From: Ianthella basta
Lineage: Eukaryota; Porifera; Demospongiae; Verongiida; Ianthellidae
Direction of reading: 5' to 3'
Length of the DNA stretch: 64,000 bases
NCBI GenBank assembly: GCA_964019415.1
Contig: OZ025884.1
Location: 6,100,733 to 6,164,732 of the forward strand
In this document: one piece after another, positions 22,913 through 35,287 of the stretch
How positions within the stretch are numbered: position 1 is the first letter of the stretch
How the letters are laid out: every line of letters begins with the position of its first letter
Translations under genes and position numbers: made by a program
The notes under the pieces: generated by a model
What the model was told of the DNA's origin: nothing
What the model saw: only the letters and a program-made list of their open reading frames with translations
Databases searched by the model: none

Positions 22913-22985
<73 letters not shown>

Positions 22986-22993
22986 TACACGTG
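22868..22993. repeat. (ACATAC)n hexamer array
   Basis: About 126 bp of CACATA hexamers 3' of copy 5; a smaller piece lies at 23181-23231. Confidence 0.95.
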
Positions 22994-23002
22994 CACAGAT
23001 CT

Positions 23003-23165
23003 CAGATGCTGTGGGCTTGGATGATGGCCTTGATCATCTGCATGGCAAGTGAGGGCTTTCTAGTTGAAGTCAAGGAGAAGAAGGGTTGTATAATGTCATA
23101 GGTTCTGGTGTCAATCAAGCCTCTGTAGTCAACTTGAATGGTGGATAAGATAGCAGCTACCTTTC
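23003..23165 (-). pseudogene. Probable retrotransposon C-terminal fragment (second copy)
   Basis: Inverse copy of 7552-7711 (VGYRGL, then SLAMQMIKAIIQ on the minus strand). It is not extended by other domains. Confidence 0.33.
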
Positions 23166-23191
23166 ACTGTGGGGAACAGGTACACATTCAC

Positions 23192-23224
<33 letters not shown>

Positions 23225-23228
<4 letters not shown>

Positions 23229-24896
23229 TACATGATGTAAATTAAATTTGTATAATTATAACCACCACCACACGGTGCAAATTGCCACAGATATGTCCAC
23301 GACAGCCTTGTACCCAGTCCCTAATTCCATTTTAACTCCTGGTGCAAGTCGGAATGGAATTTGGGACTGGGTACGTGGCTATGTGCATGGCCATGCCCAC
23401 CAAGGTTCATGACTATCTGAGCCACGGTGTTTAATATGCATGATGCAGCTATGTATCAAAATAAATATACCATACAGTCAGTGTTAGCCTGAGCACTTAT
23501 ATTAGAACTTTGCATATGCACTCCTTACACAAGAGTAAAGGCCCAATTATAATTCTACCACTATTAAAAATCTTTAAAATTTCTCCAAATTTAATACCCT
23601 AGAGAGCACATTTCCTTCAGGGCGTCTCAAGTTAATGGTACGTATATGGAGTGCAGCTTTGCGCAGATTGGAGGTTAGTGCGTATAACATATACAGTGTA
23701 CTACGTACAATGCAAGTTAACATATACCCATGTGAAGCCATATGACAGCATCTTCGCTGTGGCACTGGAGGAAGACTGTTCAGCACAATACTAAATTTGG
23801 TTTTTGATAGAAGCAGAATTGCTAAGTAGGCCTTTGTCCGTGTGTAAGGTGTGCGCAAAGTGCTAATATGAATGTACAGGTTGATACTTACTGTGTGGAA
23901 CATTAATATTGATACATAGTGGTACCATGTATAGTAAACACCAGGGTACCCCCAGTAGTCATGAAACTTGGTGGAAATGACCAGATGGCCCATCTGCCCA
24001 CTAAATGGTCAGGATTGGTTTAAATGACAAGTCAAGCTATATACCACACCAATTAGCAGGAAAGTGGTACCTATGCAGTAGCATTGACCTTAGCACTGTT
24101 GACTGCCTAGAGTGTTCGCGCTAGCTGATAGAAGGTAAATCGACCAGTTGCTAAAGATCATCATGTAAGGGGAACAGGCACCAGCATCAACTGAAGCAAG
24201 TTGAAGCAGAATGCAGCAACTACATGTAAGTTTCACAATGGACATGTGAACCATGTCCATGTGCAATTGTAAGCTGCATTATGCACTGTAAGAATGTCTA
24301 TATATTCATACCTTTATTGTGGTATGTGTAATAATACCCATTGAGTCAAAATTAAGAGGGCACCCTAACCAATTTAAAGAGTCGGTGAATGGAGACTTGT
24401 GTACAGTTTTCCCACAATTTCATGAATGCACCGCCCGACAATTTTCCTGACATTGTGCTGTTTATATTCATTATGACCACAATGCAACAAGACTGTTCAG
24501 TTGGTCTGGCCAATTACATATTAACACTTTATGCCGTTCCTACTCAGTTAATCCAATAGTTCCTGAATGTGAACTCCATCCATGGTTGCATCATCACTGC
24601 ATGCACAACAGCAATTAATGGTAACAGATCATGTGTTTGATGGAGTGGTTGTACGTAGAGCAGTACCCATGCAACATGCACACCCGCATACAACAGCATG
24701 AGTTCTAGTGTAGGCAGATTAGCTACATACATTTCGTCAATAAGGTTAAGGCATGCTGTGTGCAATACATAAGCTAGCTGTACACAATTAATAAATATGA
24801 GACAAAATTAATGATTTTGTGAGTGACCACTTCTTTTGTATCCTCATGGTGTGTGACATACACAGTATTAATAACAACATCAAGTGTGTACTGAAA
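23225..24896 (-). repeat. Duplicated non-coding block, third copy
   Basis: Nearly identical to 10840-11640 at its left end, then parallels 11640-12820 with small deletions (e.g. near 24600-24700). No gene was seen. Confidence 0.65.
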
Positions 24897-25100
24897 TCAA
24901 ATGTCAATGGGTTTGGGGACTGGTTTCCTAATGTGTCTCATGGTGGCCCCTGGTTGTGAGGGCTTGAATGGTGCTTGTGAGCCGTAGGGCTTTGGTAGAG
25001 GGAGCTCTGTGTCAGACTGAGGGATGTAGGCATTGGGGCGGGGCTCTGCCAAGGTGACAGTCCCATCAAGGAGAGTGAACTGGTCCTCTAGTACAGCAGT
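24897..25100 (-). pseudogene. CCDC146 exon 28 copy of the tandem paralogue
   Basis: 204 nt, open frame with the C-terminal [17 protein letters not shown] and TGA; one substitution (LLDGT for LPDGT). It is the 3' end of the degenerate CCDC146 copy that extends to 37.6 kb. Confidence 0.85.
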
Positions 25101-26461
25101 CTGCAAGGCAGGTGAGGAGCGGTGTCAACAAGAAGGGTAAGTGTAGGGAATGAAGGATAACCCCTGACAACACTGCATGCCCACATGCAGCACTGCATAC
25201 ATGCATACATTAGAAGCTGCTGTTATATAAGCACACAACAATTGTACATACATGCACAGAATGACTGCATAGTACCTATTACCGTGCCCATTTTAGCCCA
25301 TGGCCAATGTCTGTTGATTGACTGTAGAGCACAATGATACAATCACAGGACATGCATGACTTGTTGCATTCCAATGTACAGATTGAGCTAAATACGTAAA
25401 GGTGAGGAGTTGACACCTCATGTTTAGACACCACCTCACTCAGCATTAAGCCTCTACAACACATTGTGCACAGTTCGCTGACCAGTTGGACCAGTTGTAC
25501 TGTGAACTATAGCTGATAGAAGGTAAATCGACCACTTGTTAAAGGTCATCATGTAAAGGGAACAGGCACCAGCATCAACTGGAGCAAGTTGGAGCATAAT
25601 GCAGCAACTACATGTAATTTTCACAATGGACATGTGAACCATGTCCATGTGCAATTGCAAGCTGCATTATGCATTGTAACAATGTCTATATATTCATACC
25701 TTTATTGTGGTATGTGTATAATATTACCCATTGAGTCAAAATTAAGAGGGCACCCTAACCAATTAAAAGAGTCGGTGAATGGAGACTTGTGTACAGTTTT
25801 CCCACAATTTCATGAATGCACCGCCCGACAATTTTCCTGACATTGTGCTGTTTATATTCATTATGACCACAATGCAATAAGACTGTTCAGTTGGTCTGGC
25901 CAATTACATATTAACAATTTATGCCCTTCCTACTCAGTTAATCCAATAGTTCACAAGTGTGAACTCCGTACATGGTTGCATCATCACTGCATGCACAACA
26001 GTGTTCACCCGCTCCGAGATAGACATGACAGCTGCATCATGACTGCACTCTACATTAGTACCATACATGTGCAGCCCATGTACATACTCACACATTACAA
26101 CCATTCTATCAGCTACTCTACAAGCACTTCATCAAACACATACTCACTCCACCAACCTTCATATATATATACATCGTGTTTAGACACCACCTCACTCAGC
26201 ATTAAGCCTCTACAACACATTGTGCACATTTCACTGACCAGTTGGACCAGTTGTACTGTGAACTATACACATAGTTTAAGAAGGGTGTGCTGGACTGCTA
26301 GTCATGTGAGGACTGGCTAGTGGACGGTGGAGTGTGGGAGAGGGTGTCAAGTTCCTTTGCACAGCACAGTAGGGAGGATGCATGGAAAGCTCATAATGCA
26401 TGCAAGTTCGCTGACCAGTTGGACCAGTTATACTGCATGCAAGCCTATGACACGGGACTAG
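25101..26461 (-). repeat. Intron-like region of the degenerate CCDC146 copy with duplicated segment
   Basis: 25101-25350 matches the intron flank at 13025-13270. 25500-26175 is a displaced second copy of the block at 11727-12395 (minus strand). The segment around GACCAGTTGGACCAGTTGTACTG occurs near 25480, 26235 and 26410. No gene is supported. Confidence 0.6.
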
Positions 26462-28086
26462 TGTGGGGGCAGATGGGGAACAGGTGGGTGGGACAGGGGG
26501 CAGGGGACAGGGGGGAATGTGGTGAACCAGTGGGAGGACAGGGTGACAAGGGGACGAGGGGAATAGGTGGGGGGACAGGTGAGTAGGACAGGTGGAAGGG
26601 GGACAGGTGGGTGGAACAGTGGGGGATGGGGGACAGGGGGACAAGGGGGACAGGCGAAGGGTCAGGTAAGAAGGGAGACGGAGTACTAGGTGAGGGGGAC
26701 AGGTGGGGGACAGGTGGGTAGGAGACAGGGGTACAGGGGGACAGGGGGAAGGGGAGATAGGTAGAAGGATGGGGGACAGGGGGACAGGTGAGGGAGAATT
26801 GGGGGTCAGGGAGGACAGGGAGACAGGTGATGTGGGAGAAGGGGGGAAGGTGGTGAACCAGTGGGGGGACAGGTGGAAGGGGTACAGGTGGGTGGGACAG
26901 TGGGGGATGGGGTCAGGGGGACAAGGGGGACAAGGGGGACAGGGGGACAGGCGAGGGGACAGGTAAGAAGGGAGACAGGGGGACTAAGTGAGGGGGACAG
27001 GTGGGTGGGAGACAGGGGTACAGGGGGACAGGGGGAAAGGGAGATAGGTGGAAGGACGGGGACAGGGGGACAGGTGAGGGGGAATTGGGGGTCAGGGAGG
27101 ACAGGGAGACAGGTGAGGGGGACATGTGGGAGAAGGGAGGAAGGTGGTGAATCAGTGGGGGGACAGGGTGACAAGGGAACGAAGGGGACAGGTGGGGGGA
27201 CAGGTGGAAGGGGGGCAGGTGGAAGGGGGGACAGGTGAGTGGGACAGTGGGGGATGGGGTCAGGGGGACAAGGGGGACAAGGGGGACAGGGGGACAGGCG
27301 AGGGGACAGGTAAGAAGGGAGACAAGGGGGACTAGGTGAGGGGGACAGGTGGGTGGGAGACAGAGGGACAGGGGGACAGGGGGACGGGGAGATAGGTAGA
27401 AGGATGGGGGACAGTTGAGGGGGGATTGGGGGTCAGGGAGGACAGGGAGACAGGTGAGGGGGACATGTGGGAGAAGAGGGAAGGTGGTGAACCAGTGGGG
27501 GACAGGGTGACAAGGGCACACGGGGGACAGTTGGGGGGACAGGTGGGGGGACAGGTGGAAGGGGGGCAGGTGGGGGGACAGGTGAGGGGACAGGTGGAAG
27601 GGGGGACAGGTGGGGGGTCAGATGGAAGGGGGACAGGTGGGTGGGACAGGTGGGTGGGACAGGTGGGTGGGACAGGTGGAAGGGGGGACAGGTGGGTGGG
27701 ACAGGTGAGGGGGACAGGTGGAAGGGGGGACAGGTGGGTGGGACAGGTTGAAGGGGGGACAGGTGGGTGGGACAGGTGAGGGGGACAGGTGGAAGGGGGA
27801 CAGGTGGGTGGGACAGTGGAGGGACAGGGGGACGGGTAGTCTAGCATTCTAGACCGCCTCCAGGGCACTTGTGGGACAGGGGGACAGGTGGGGGGGACAG
27901 GTGGGGGGACAGGGGACAGGTGGGTGGGGGGAAAGGGGACAGGGGACAGGTGGGTGGGGCAGTGGGGGGACAGGGGGACAGGTAAGGACAGGTGGGGTGG
28001 ACAGTTGGGGGAACAGATGAGGTGACAGGTGGGCGGGACAGGGGGGGCCACAAGGGGGGCAGGAGGACATGGGGACAGGTGAGGGG
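26462..28086 (+). repeat. Large G-rich minisatellite (GGGGACAGGTG-type)
   Basis: About 1.6 kb of GGGGACAGG-based units, the same family as 13335-14151. It shows higher-order repetition: a ~300-bp pattern containing GGTGGTGAACCAGTGGG recurs about four to five times between 26515 and 27500. It lies between exon 28 and exon 27 copies of CCDC146, i.e. inside intron 27 of the degenerate paralogue; the parent intron 27 (38223-38536) lacks it. Long proline-rich open frames on the minus strand are artefacts. Confidence 0.95.
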
Positions 28087-28094
28087 ATACTGAC

Positions 28095-28265
28095 CTGTTT
28101 CCTGAACATGTCCTCCTTCTGCCTTGTCTCCTGCAGCCAAACCATTCTCTTCCACTCCTGGTCAATATCATCAGTTGGTGCATCTCCTGCCTGCATCCTG
28201 GTGTAGGCCCCCTCCAGCTGTGCTTCATACTCAGACACAGACTGCTGCAACTGGCGAGCAGTGGC
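28095..28265 (-). pseudogene. CCDC146 exon 27 copy
   Basis: 171 nt with an open frame ([20 protein letters not shown]) and correct AG/GT borders, almost identical to 38537-38707 (e.g. WLQE for RLQE). It begins nine bases after the minisatellite. Confidence 0.85.
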
Positions 28266-28422
28266 CTGTGACAAACCAAGGGAGGGGAGGGAAGGGAAGG
28301 GGAGAGGGAAAGGGAGGGAAGACTGTGGTACAGTGCCTTGTTGAAGGTAGAGTGTTTTAAAATTATTCCAGTCACATGCATGCATGCACACATACTTGCA
28401 TACACATACGTACACAAACTAT

Positions 28423-29280
<858 letters not shown>

Positions 29281-32200
29281 GCAGCAGCACCAGCAGAGGG
29301 AACCAAGTCACACACTCCAACCAAAAGGCAAGCCCATACGTCATCCGGCCGCCATTTATTTAGGAATGTCTCAGGTAAAGTTTGCTACCCCATGTTAATG
29401 TATTACTTAGTGTGCTGTGGTAATGCTGGCTGAAAAGCAATGGAAAACAAATTTGGGCGTGGATGAACACTTTCTTGGTCAGGTACAGTATACTGCAGTT
29501 AGGAAGAAGTTTGTGTCTGTGCACATGCACTTGAGTTTCCTTATAGCTAAGCTCTTCTGAATTATATATAGGCACGTAAATACCCACAGAACACACTCAG
29601 TGCTGGACTGCTACTGTGATGTCCTGGTGGCTTCTAAAACAACATTACTAAAGACAAGGTTGTTCGTGGCCAAACAAGCCACACAAAACCACTGCTATAA
29701 CAGTTTGTACATGCAGGCATGAACCCTATACATGAATATGCAGAACAGGTCTGGTGGTGTCCCCACTGAACCATCTGCGATGGTGAGAAGGCACTTACAT
29801 CATAGTTCCTAATCATGGGAACACAGTACTGTGACTTATGCTGACTATACAGTCCCCAGAAAATCAAATTCAGGCCTTCATCCAGTCAGCACCTTGTAAA
29901 CAGGATGTTGACTAGTAGCTCATACTCTATCCCAGATATTGCTGAGGATGTTCATGAGAGGGTGGTCTAGCAAGTTAGACTTACACACAGGTTCATTAAT
30001 ATATTGTCACTCGGTACATCACATGAGGTGTACCATGTGGATACAGATATTTGCAACTTGTCATGAAAAGTCTTAGGCATGGCGGAGTTCATAGTTGAGT
30101 GATATTCTTAATGAAAGCACACTGGCAAAGTATGTAACTCCTTGATTAACAATTCATTGCACTATTTGCCCATCGCGCGCGGGCTTCATCGGGCATACAT
30201 GTGCCATTCAACACTTGCAACTTGCTGGATTCACACAACATGGGGGCGTTTGCTGGACAGAGTGTTGCTTACAGAAACCTCTTCCAAACCATGGTTGACC
30301 CCAACATGCATATGCAAAGGATGTGGTGATGGTTGTTTACATAGGGTTTCCTACTGTATTGGACCCTGTTTCCTCCACTAGTGTTTGTACACTAATCTAC
30401 AAAACCTTTTACTGCCAGTGCTTAAAATGGTTGAACCTTACATACATGTGTATGGTGCAGGTCACAGGGTAGCACTGAGCTCATCCACCAGGTCAGACAG
30501 GGTTGGTACCATAGTTCCAGTCCCTGAATATCACATTCTGCTACACTAGGTATTGAAAACATGTTATTGAAGGCAAGTCATCTTGTTCAAAGTGGGAGTG
30601 GTCACTGTGTAGTCATCCTATATATACACGTAGCAACCTTGAGATGCACATACGCACACAGCTCTGCCAGTTGGGCTGTACCAAGTATTACAGTTTTGGG
30701 AAAAATAATCCCATTCTGCCATTGCAACTATGACGTGCACTCGTACTGTACTAAACCAGTCCTGGAATACCAAAAGATCTCTACAGAAATGAGGTGAGTC
30801 AAACCTTCAGTTGCTATCACTATATTTCTATACACTGTTGGCCAGTCTTGAAAGTCCCTTGTAATATTTAAGGTAAGTCTAATGTAGTATTGTTTATGGT
30901 GTTACCCCAGCTCACCTTCTCAGCCACACTCAAACTGGAAGGCTTGAGGGTCCTGGCCTTGCCCTCCAGCCTGTCAGTGATCTGCCTGACCTGGTCATGA
31001 AGCAGCTCCTTCTCCAGCAGCCACTCCTCCACATCAGCCACTCGGCCCTCCAACTACACGTACACACAGCAGCAGGACAATAAGAGGACATAAGCAAATT
31101 AAACATGTGAGTCTATGCCAACACTCAGACAAACACACATAATTTTGTACCACTCACTGACCAACAACACTGACACACTTGGTACTAGCATATGCAGTAT
31201 GTATTCACCTAAGGATCAAATTCTGGAGATGTGCGGAGTCTCCACCTTCTTCTCTAGAGCACCCAAGACCTCAGGAACCTCCAACAACTGGTAAGGAGAC
31301 AAGTTGGAGGAGGGAAGGTGGGTAACAGAAGTGGTAACATAGACAGCAGCACCAGCAGAAAGAGCTGAGGCACACACACCAATCAAAATCAAGCCGAGTA
31401 TACACACCGAAGCAGGTCAAGGAGTCATCCACCCCCAGTCAATGTTAAACATTAAAATTCTAAACCAAAATCTTGTCCTACATCACAGTTGTGCCATTTA
31501 TTTAGGAATGTGTTGAACAAAAATGGCTACCCTATGTTATAATGTATTACATAGCGTACTGTGGCAGTGCTGGCTGAAAAGTAAATGAAACCAATTTTGG
31601 GCATTTGGGCGCAAATGAACACCTTCTGAATCGAGTACAGCACTGCAGTTAGAGAGAAGTTTGTCTTCGTCTGCTCATGCAAATGCTCTTGGGTTCCTTT
31701 ATAGCTAAGCTCTTCTGAGTTATGGGCATGTACATACACACAGTACACACTCAGTGCTGGACTGCTACTGTGACATCCTGGTGGCTTCTAAGACAACATC
31801 ACTAAAGACAAGGTTGTCTATGGCCAAAGCAAGCCACACAAAACCACTGCTATAACAGTTTGTACATGCAGGCATGAACCTTATACACGAATATGCAGAA
31901 CAGGTCTGGTGGAGTCCCCACTGAACCATCTGTGATGGTGAGAAGGCACTTACATCATAGTTCCTAATCATGGGAACACAGTACTGTGACTTATGCTGAC
32001 TATACAGTCCCCAGAAAATCAAATTCAGGCCTTCATCCAGTCAGCACCTTGTAAACAGGATGTTGACTAGTAGCTCATACTCTATCCCAGATATTGCTGA
32101 GGATGTTCATGAGAGGGTGGTCTAGCAAGTTAGACTTACACACAGGTTCATTAATATATTGTCACTCAGTACATCACATGAGGTTACCGTGTGCATACAG

Positions 32201-33490
32201 ATATTTGCAACTTGTCATGAAAAGTCTTAGGCATGGCGGAGTTCATAGTTGAGTGATATTCTTAATGAAAGCACACTGGCAAAGTATGTAACTCCTTGAT
32301 TAACAATTCATTGCACTGTTTTGCCCATCGCGCGCAGGCTTCATCGGGCATACATGTGCCATTATACACTTGCAACTTGCTGGATTCACACAACATGGGG
32401 GCGTTTGCTGGACAGAGTGTTGCTCACAGAAACCTCTTCCAAACCATGGTTGACCCCAACATGCATATGCAAAGGATGTGGTGATGGTTGTTTACATAGG
32501 GTTTCCTACTGTATTGGACCCTGTTTCCTCCACTAGTGTTTGTACACTAATCTGCAAAACCTTTTACTGCCAGTGCTGAAAATGGTTGAACCTTACATAC
32601 ATGTGTATGGTGCAGGTCACAGGGTAGCACTGAGCTCATCCTCCAGGTCAGACAGGGTTGGTACCATAGTTCCAGTACCTGAATATCACATTCTGCTACA
32701 CTAGGTGCTGAAAACATGTTATTGAAGGCAAGTCATTTTGTTCGAAGTGGGAGTGGTCACTGTGTAGTCATCCTATATATACGTAGCAACCTTGAGATGC
32801 ACATACGCACACAGCTCTGCCAGTTGAGCTGTACCAAGTATTACAGTTTTGGGAAAAATAATCCCATTCTGTCATTGCAGCTATGACATGCGCTCATGCT
32901 GTACTAAACCAGTCCTGGAATACCAAAAGATCTCTACAGAAATGAGGTGAGTCAAACCTTCAGTTGCTATCACTTATTTCTATACACTGTTGGCCAGTCT
33001 TGAAAGTCCCTTGTAATATTTAAGGAAAGTCTAATGCAGTATTGTTTATGGTGTTACCCCTACCTCACCTTCTCAGCCACACTCAAACTGGAAGGCTTGA
33101 GGGTCCTGGCCTTGCCCTCCAGCCTGTCCGTGATCTGCCTGACCTGGTCATGAAGCAGCTCCTTCTCCAGCAGCCACTCCTCCACATCAACCACACGGCC
33201 CTCCAACTACGTACACACAGCAGCAGTGCAAATAGGATGACATAAGCACACATGTACTGTAAGTCCATGACACTCTGACAAACATACATCGCACTTCACA
33301 TAATTCACTGACTGACAATACACACTGACACATTGGTACGTACTATATAGCAGAATACACAAAGTCATAAGATAGACACAACATAAGGCACTGGGCACAA
33401 TGAGAAGACACACACAAAGCATACACACAATATACATCCATCACACAATGCCTACTATGCATACACTTGCACTGCACTGTTATACTCACG
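29281..33490 (-). repeat. Tandem duplication (~2.15 kb unit) of CCDC146 intron 25 with exon 25
   Basis: Unit A (about 29281-31340) and unit B (about 31341-33490) are highly similar, offset by about 2150 bp. Both match the ends of intron 25 of the complete gene (38940-40900 and 43500-44030) and each carries an exon 25 copy. Unit A and B lack the Helitron found at 41054 in intron 25 and so provide its empty site (about 30727 and 32882). No other genes are seen. Confidence 0.78.
30916..31287 (-). pseudogene. CCDC146 exon 25 copy and partial exon 24 (unit A)
   Basis: 30916-31053 (138 nt) is open and codes [20 protein letters not shown]; Arg is replaced by Trp relative to the parent. About 31228-31287 keeps the first part of exon 24 ([16 protein letters not shown]) but its second half (GADMSHTQF) and donor are lost. 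Confidence 0.8.
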
Positions 33491-33610
33491 TCTTCAATCT
33501 TCAGCTGAAATTGTGTGTGGCTCATGTCAGCTCCACTTAAATTCTCGAATTCTGGAGTTGCACGGAGTCTCCACCTTCTTCTCCAGATCACCCAAGACCT
33601 CATGAACCTC
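33069..33610 (-). pseudogene. CCDC146 exon 25 and frameshifted exon 24 (unit B)
   Basis: 33069-33206 is an open exon 25 copy. 33490-33610 is exon 24 with its GTGAGT donor but with a 1-nt gain near 33540 that breaks the frame after NSRI. A functional transcript is unlikely. Confidence 0.8.
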
Positions 33611-34018
33611 TGAGATGGAGGAGAGAAGGTGGGTAACAGATGTGATAAGGAAAGGCATTCTTTGGAGAAACAGGGAGAAGATGAACGAGATGGGGTGAAA
33701 ACAGAGGATACTGGTAAGGGTGACATGGAGAGAACAGAGAGAGAAATGGATACAGATATGTACAGTATATGTACGTTTGAACAGCAGTTTGGTCTGTTGG
33801 CTTGGACGTGTTCCTCTGCTCAATGTACGTACATAGTAAACAAAGGGATAGCAGCCTATGAGTGGAAGACAGCAGTATTCATAATACATGTATTGTCCTT
33901 GGCATTGAGTGAGTTTATGTTTGAGTGTAATAAACAAATGACTTTTGGTTTATTGTGCTGCAAGCAGAGTAACATGTATCATAGCCTCCCCTTCCCCTTG
34001 TTGTCAAATACGTATGTA

Positions 34019-34452
34019 CCAGTGCCTGATCTGGTCCAGGTCACCCCTCACTTCCTCCAGCTGTGCCCCATTCTCACCCACCAGGGTAACAGACATCTCA
34101 CGCTGCACAACACATCACATGAACCAACAACACCTTGAGGTGATACACAGTATATATGTACTATACTACATATAATCATATACGCACATTATTCTGTCTT
34201 ACACCAACTACGCAACTGGTCCACTGTGTGTTGGTGTGTAGGTAGGTTACATACGTACGTACGTAGGTGGTGTGATGTGTTCATACGAAGACACTCGACG
34301 AGTATCTATGGTTCATGTGGTGGGAGGTGTGGTGGGAGTTGTATGTGGGGAGTTTGAGGCAGTTTGGTGTGGGTAGGGAAGTGTACTGGATTGTGCAAGA
34401 TATGATGCACTGTCTACCTTTTCCTGTAGGGAGCTCACCCGCCTTGGCTAGC
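34019..34452 (-). pseudogene. CCDC146 exon 15 copy and exon 14 remnant
   Basis: 34019-34102 keeps most of exon 15 ([20 protein letters not shown]) and ends about nine bases early. 34418-34452 is exon 14 with its centre deleted; only the borders (LAKAGEL and the TTCCTGTAG/ACCTTTTC end) remain. Exons 16-23 are absent from this copy of the locus. Confidence 0.75.
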
Positions 34453-34534
34453 CTGGACAGAGGAGAGAGACAGAGAAGAAGAAGAAGGGTGGAGAATGAA
34501 GGACAACGGTCAAATGCAACAAACGTATACAGAA

Positions 34535-34868
34535 CTAGCAGGGCGCCCGCTTTCGGCAGGCTTCTGCTACGGCGAGTCGCACGACAGCGAGTCGGCCCCA
34601 GGCTGATTCAAAGTATCTGCACTGTTAGTAACGAAGGGTAGCTGCTATAACAACAACCGAGTTTAAATTCAATAGCTGGACAGCAGTGAATCAAACTGCC
34701 CAATAACCAGAAGTCAGGGGAGCCTACATCCTTTTACAAGGAGCCTGGAAACTTGTAATACAAATGCACATAGAATAATACTTTAAATCTGGCAAATTTA
34801 TATTGCTATATAGCAGTGCTTGGCATATTAAAGCAGCCAGACTCGCTTCACCATGTTATATATATAGA
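34535..34868 (-). mobile_element. Non-autonomous Helitron (334 bp)
   Basis: On the minus strand it starts TCTATATATATAACATGG and ends with a 5-bp hairpin (CCTGC CGAAA GCGGG), then 11 bases ending in CTAG. It lies between A (34534) and T (34869), the Helitron target. The paralogous stretch near 47720-47745 lacks it, although that region is too diverged to fix the empty site base by base. A related 3' end occurs at 36429. Confidence 0.75.
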
Positions 34869-35123
34869 TGTATACTAGTAGATGTATATGTGGGTGGTTG
34901 TCTTCAATAAGCAACAGAGTACAGCCTTCATTGAAGGAATAAGGTATCAGGAGTGGGGAACACAGAGGAATCAGTCAAATGTAAGGGCAAGTATCAAAAT
35001 CTTGTGCACCTGGCAGAGTCAGACAGGCAGAGGTTAAGTGATAAGGTGCCTGGATGGGTACAGGTAGGGTACAAAGGAAGTGACTAAATAAACAAGAATA
35101 TGTAAACACCTCCACTGCACCCT

Positions 35124-35131
35124 TATATAAG
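35124..35131 (+). promoter_or_regulatory. TATA box, family copy 6
   Basis: TATATAAG, 164 bp upstream of the ATG. Confidence 0.7.
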
Positions 35132-35287
35132 AAAGCTGAATCAGAGCAACTTCGGTCTAGTTACTTACAAGAGAATCTCAAGAATCGCCTTCCAACACTA
35201 CTTAGAAGAGTGAAACAGTTCGGCTGTCTTCAGCACCAAGAAACAAAACACTATTGAACGCTACCAAAGAACAGCCAGACAAGAGCC

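Noticed and set aside
34315-34641. 108-aa frame over exon 14 relic and Helitron
   Set aside because: It crosses three unrelated features and has no domain.
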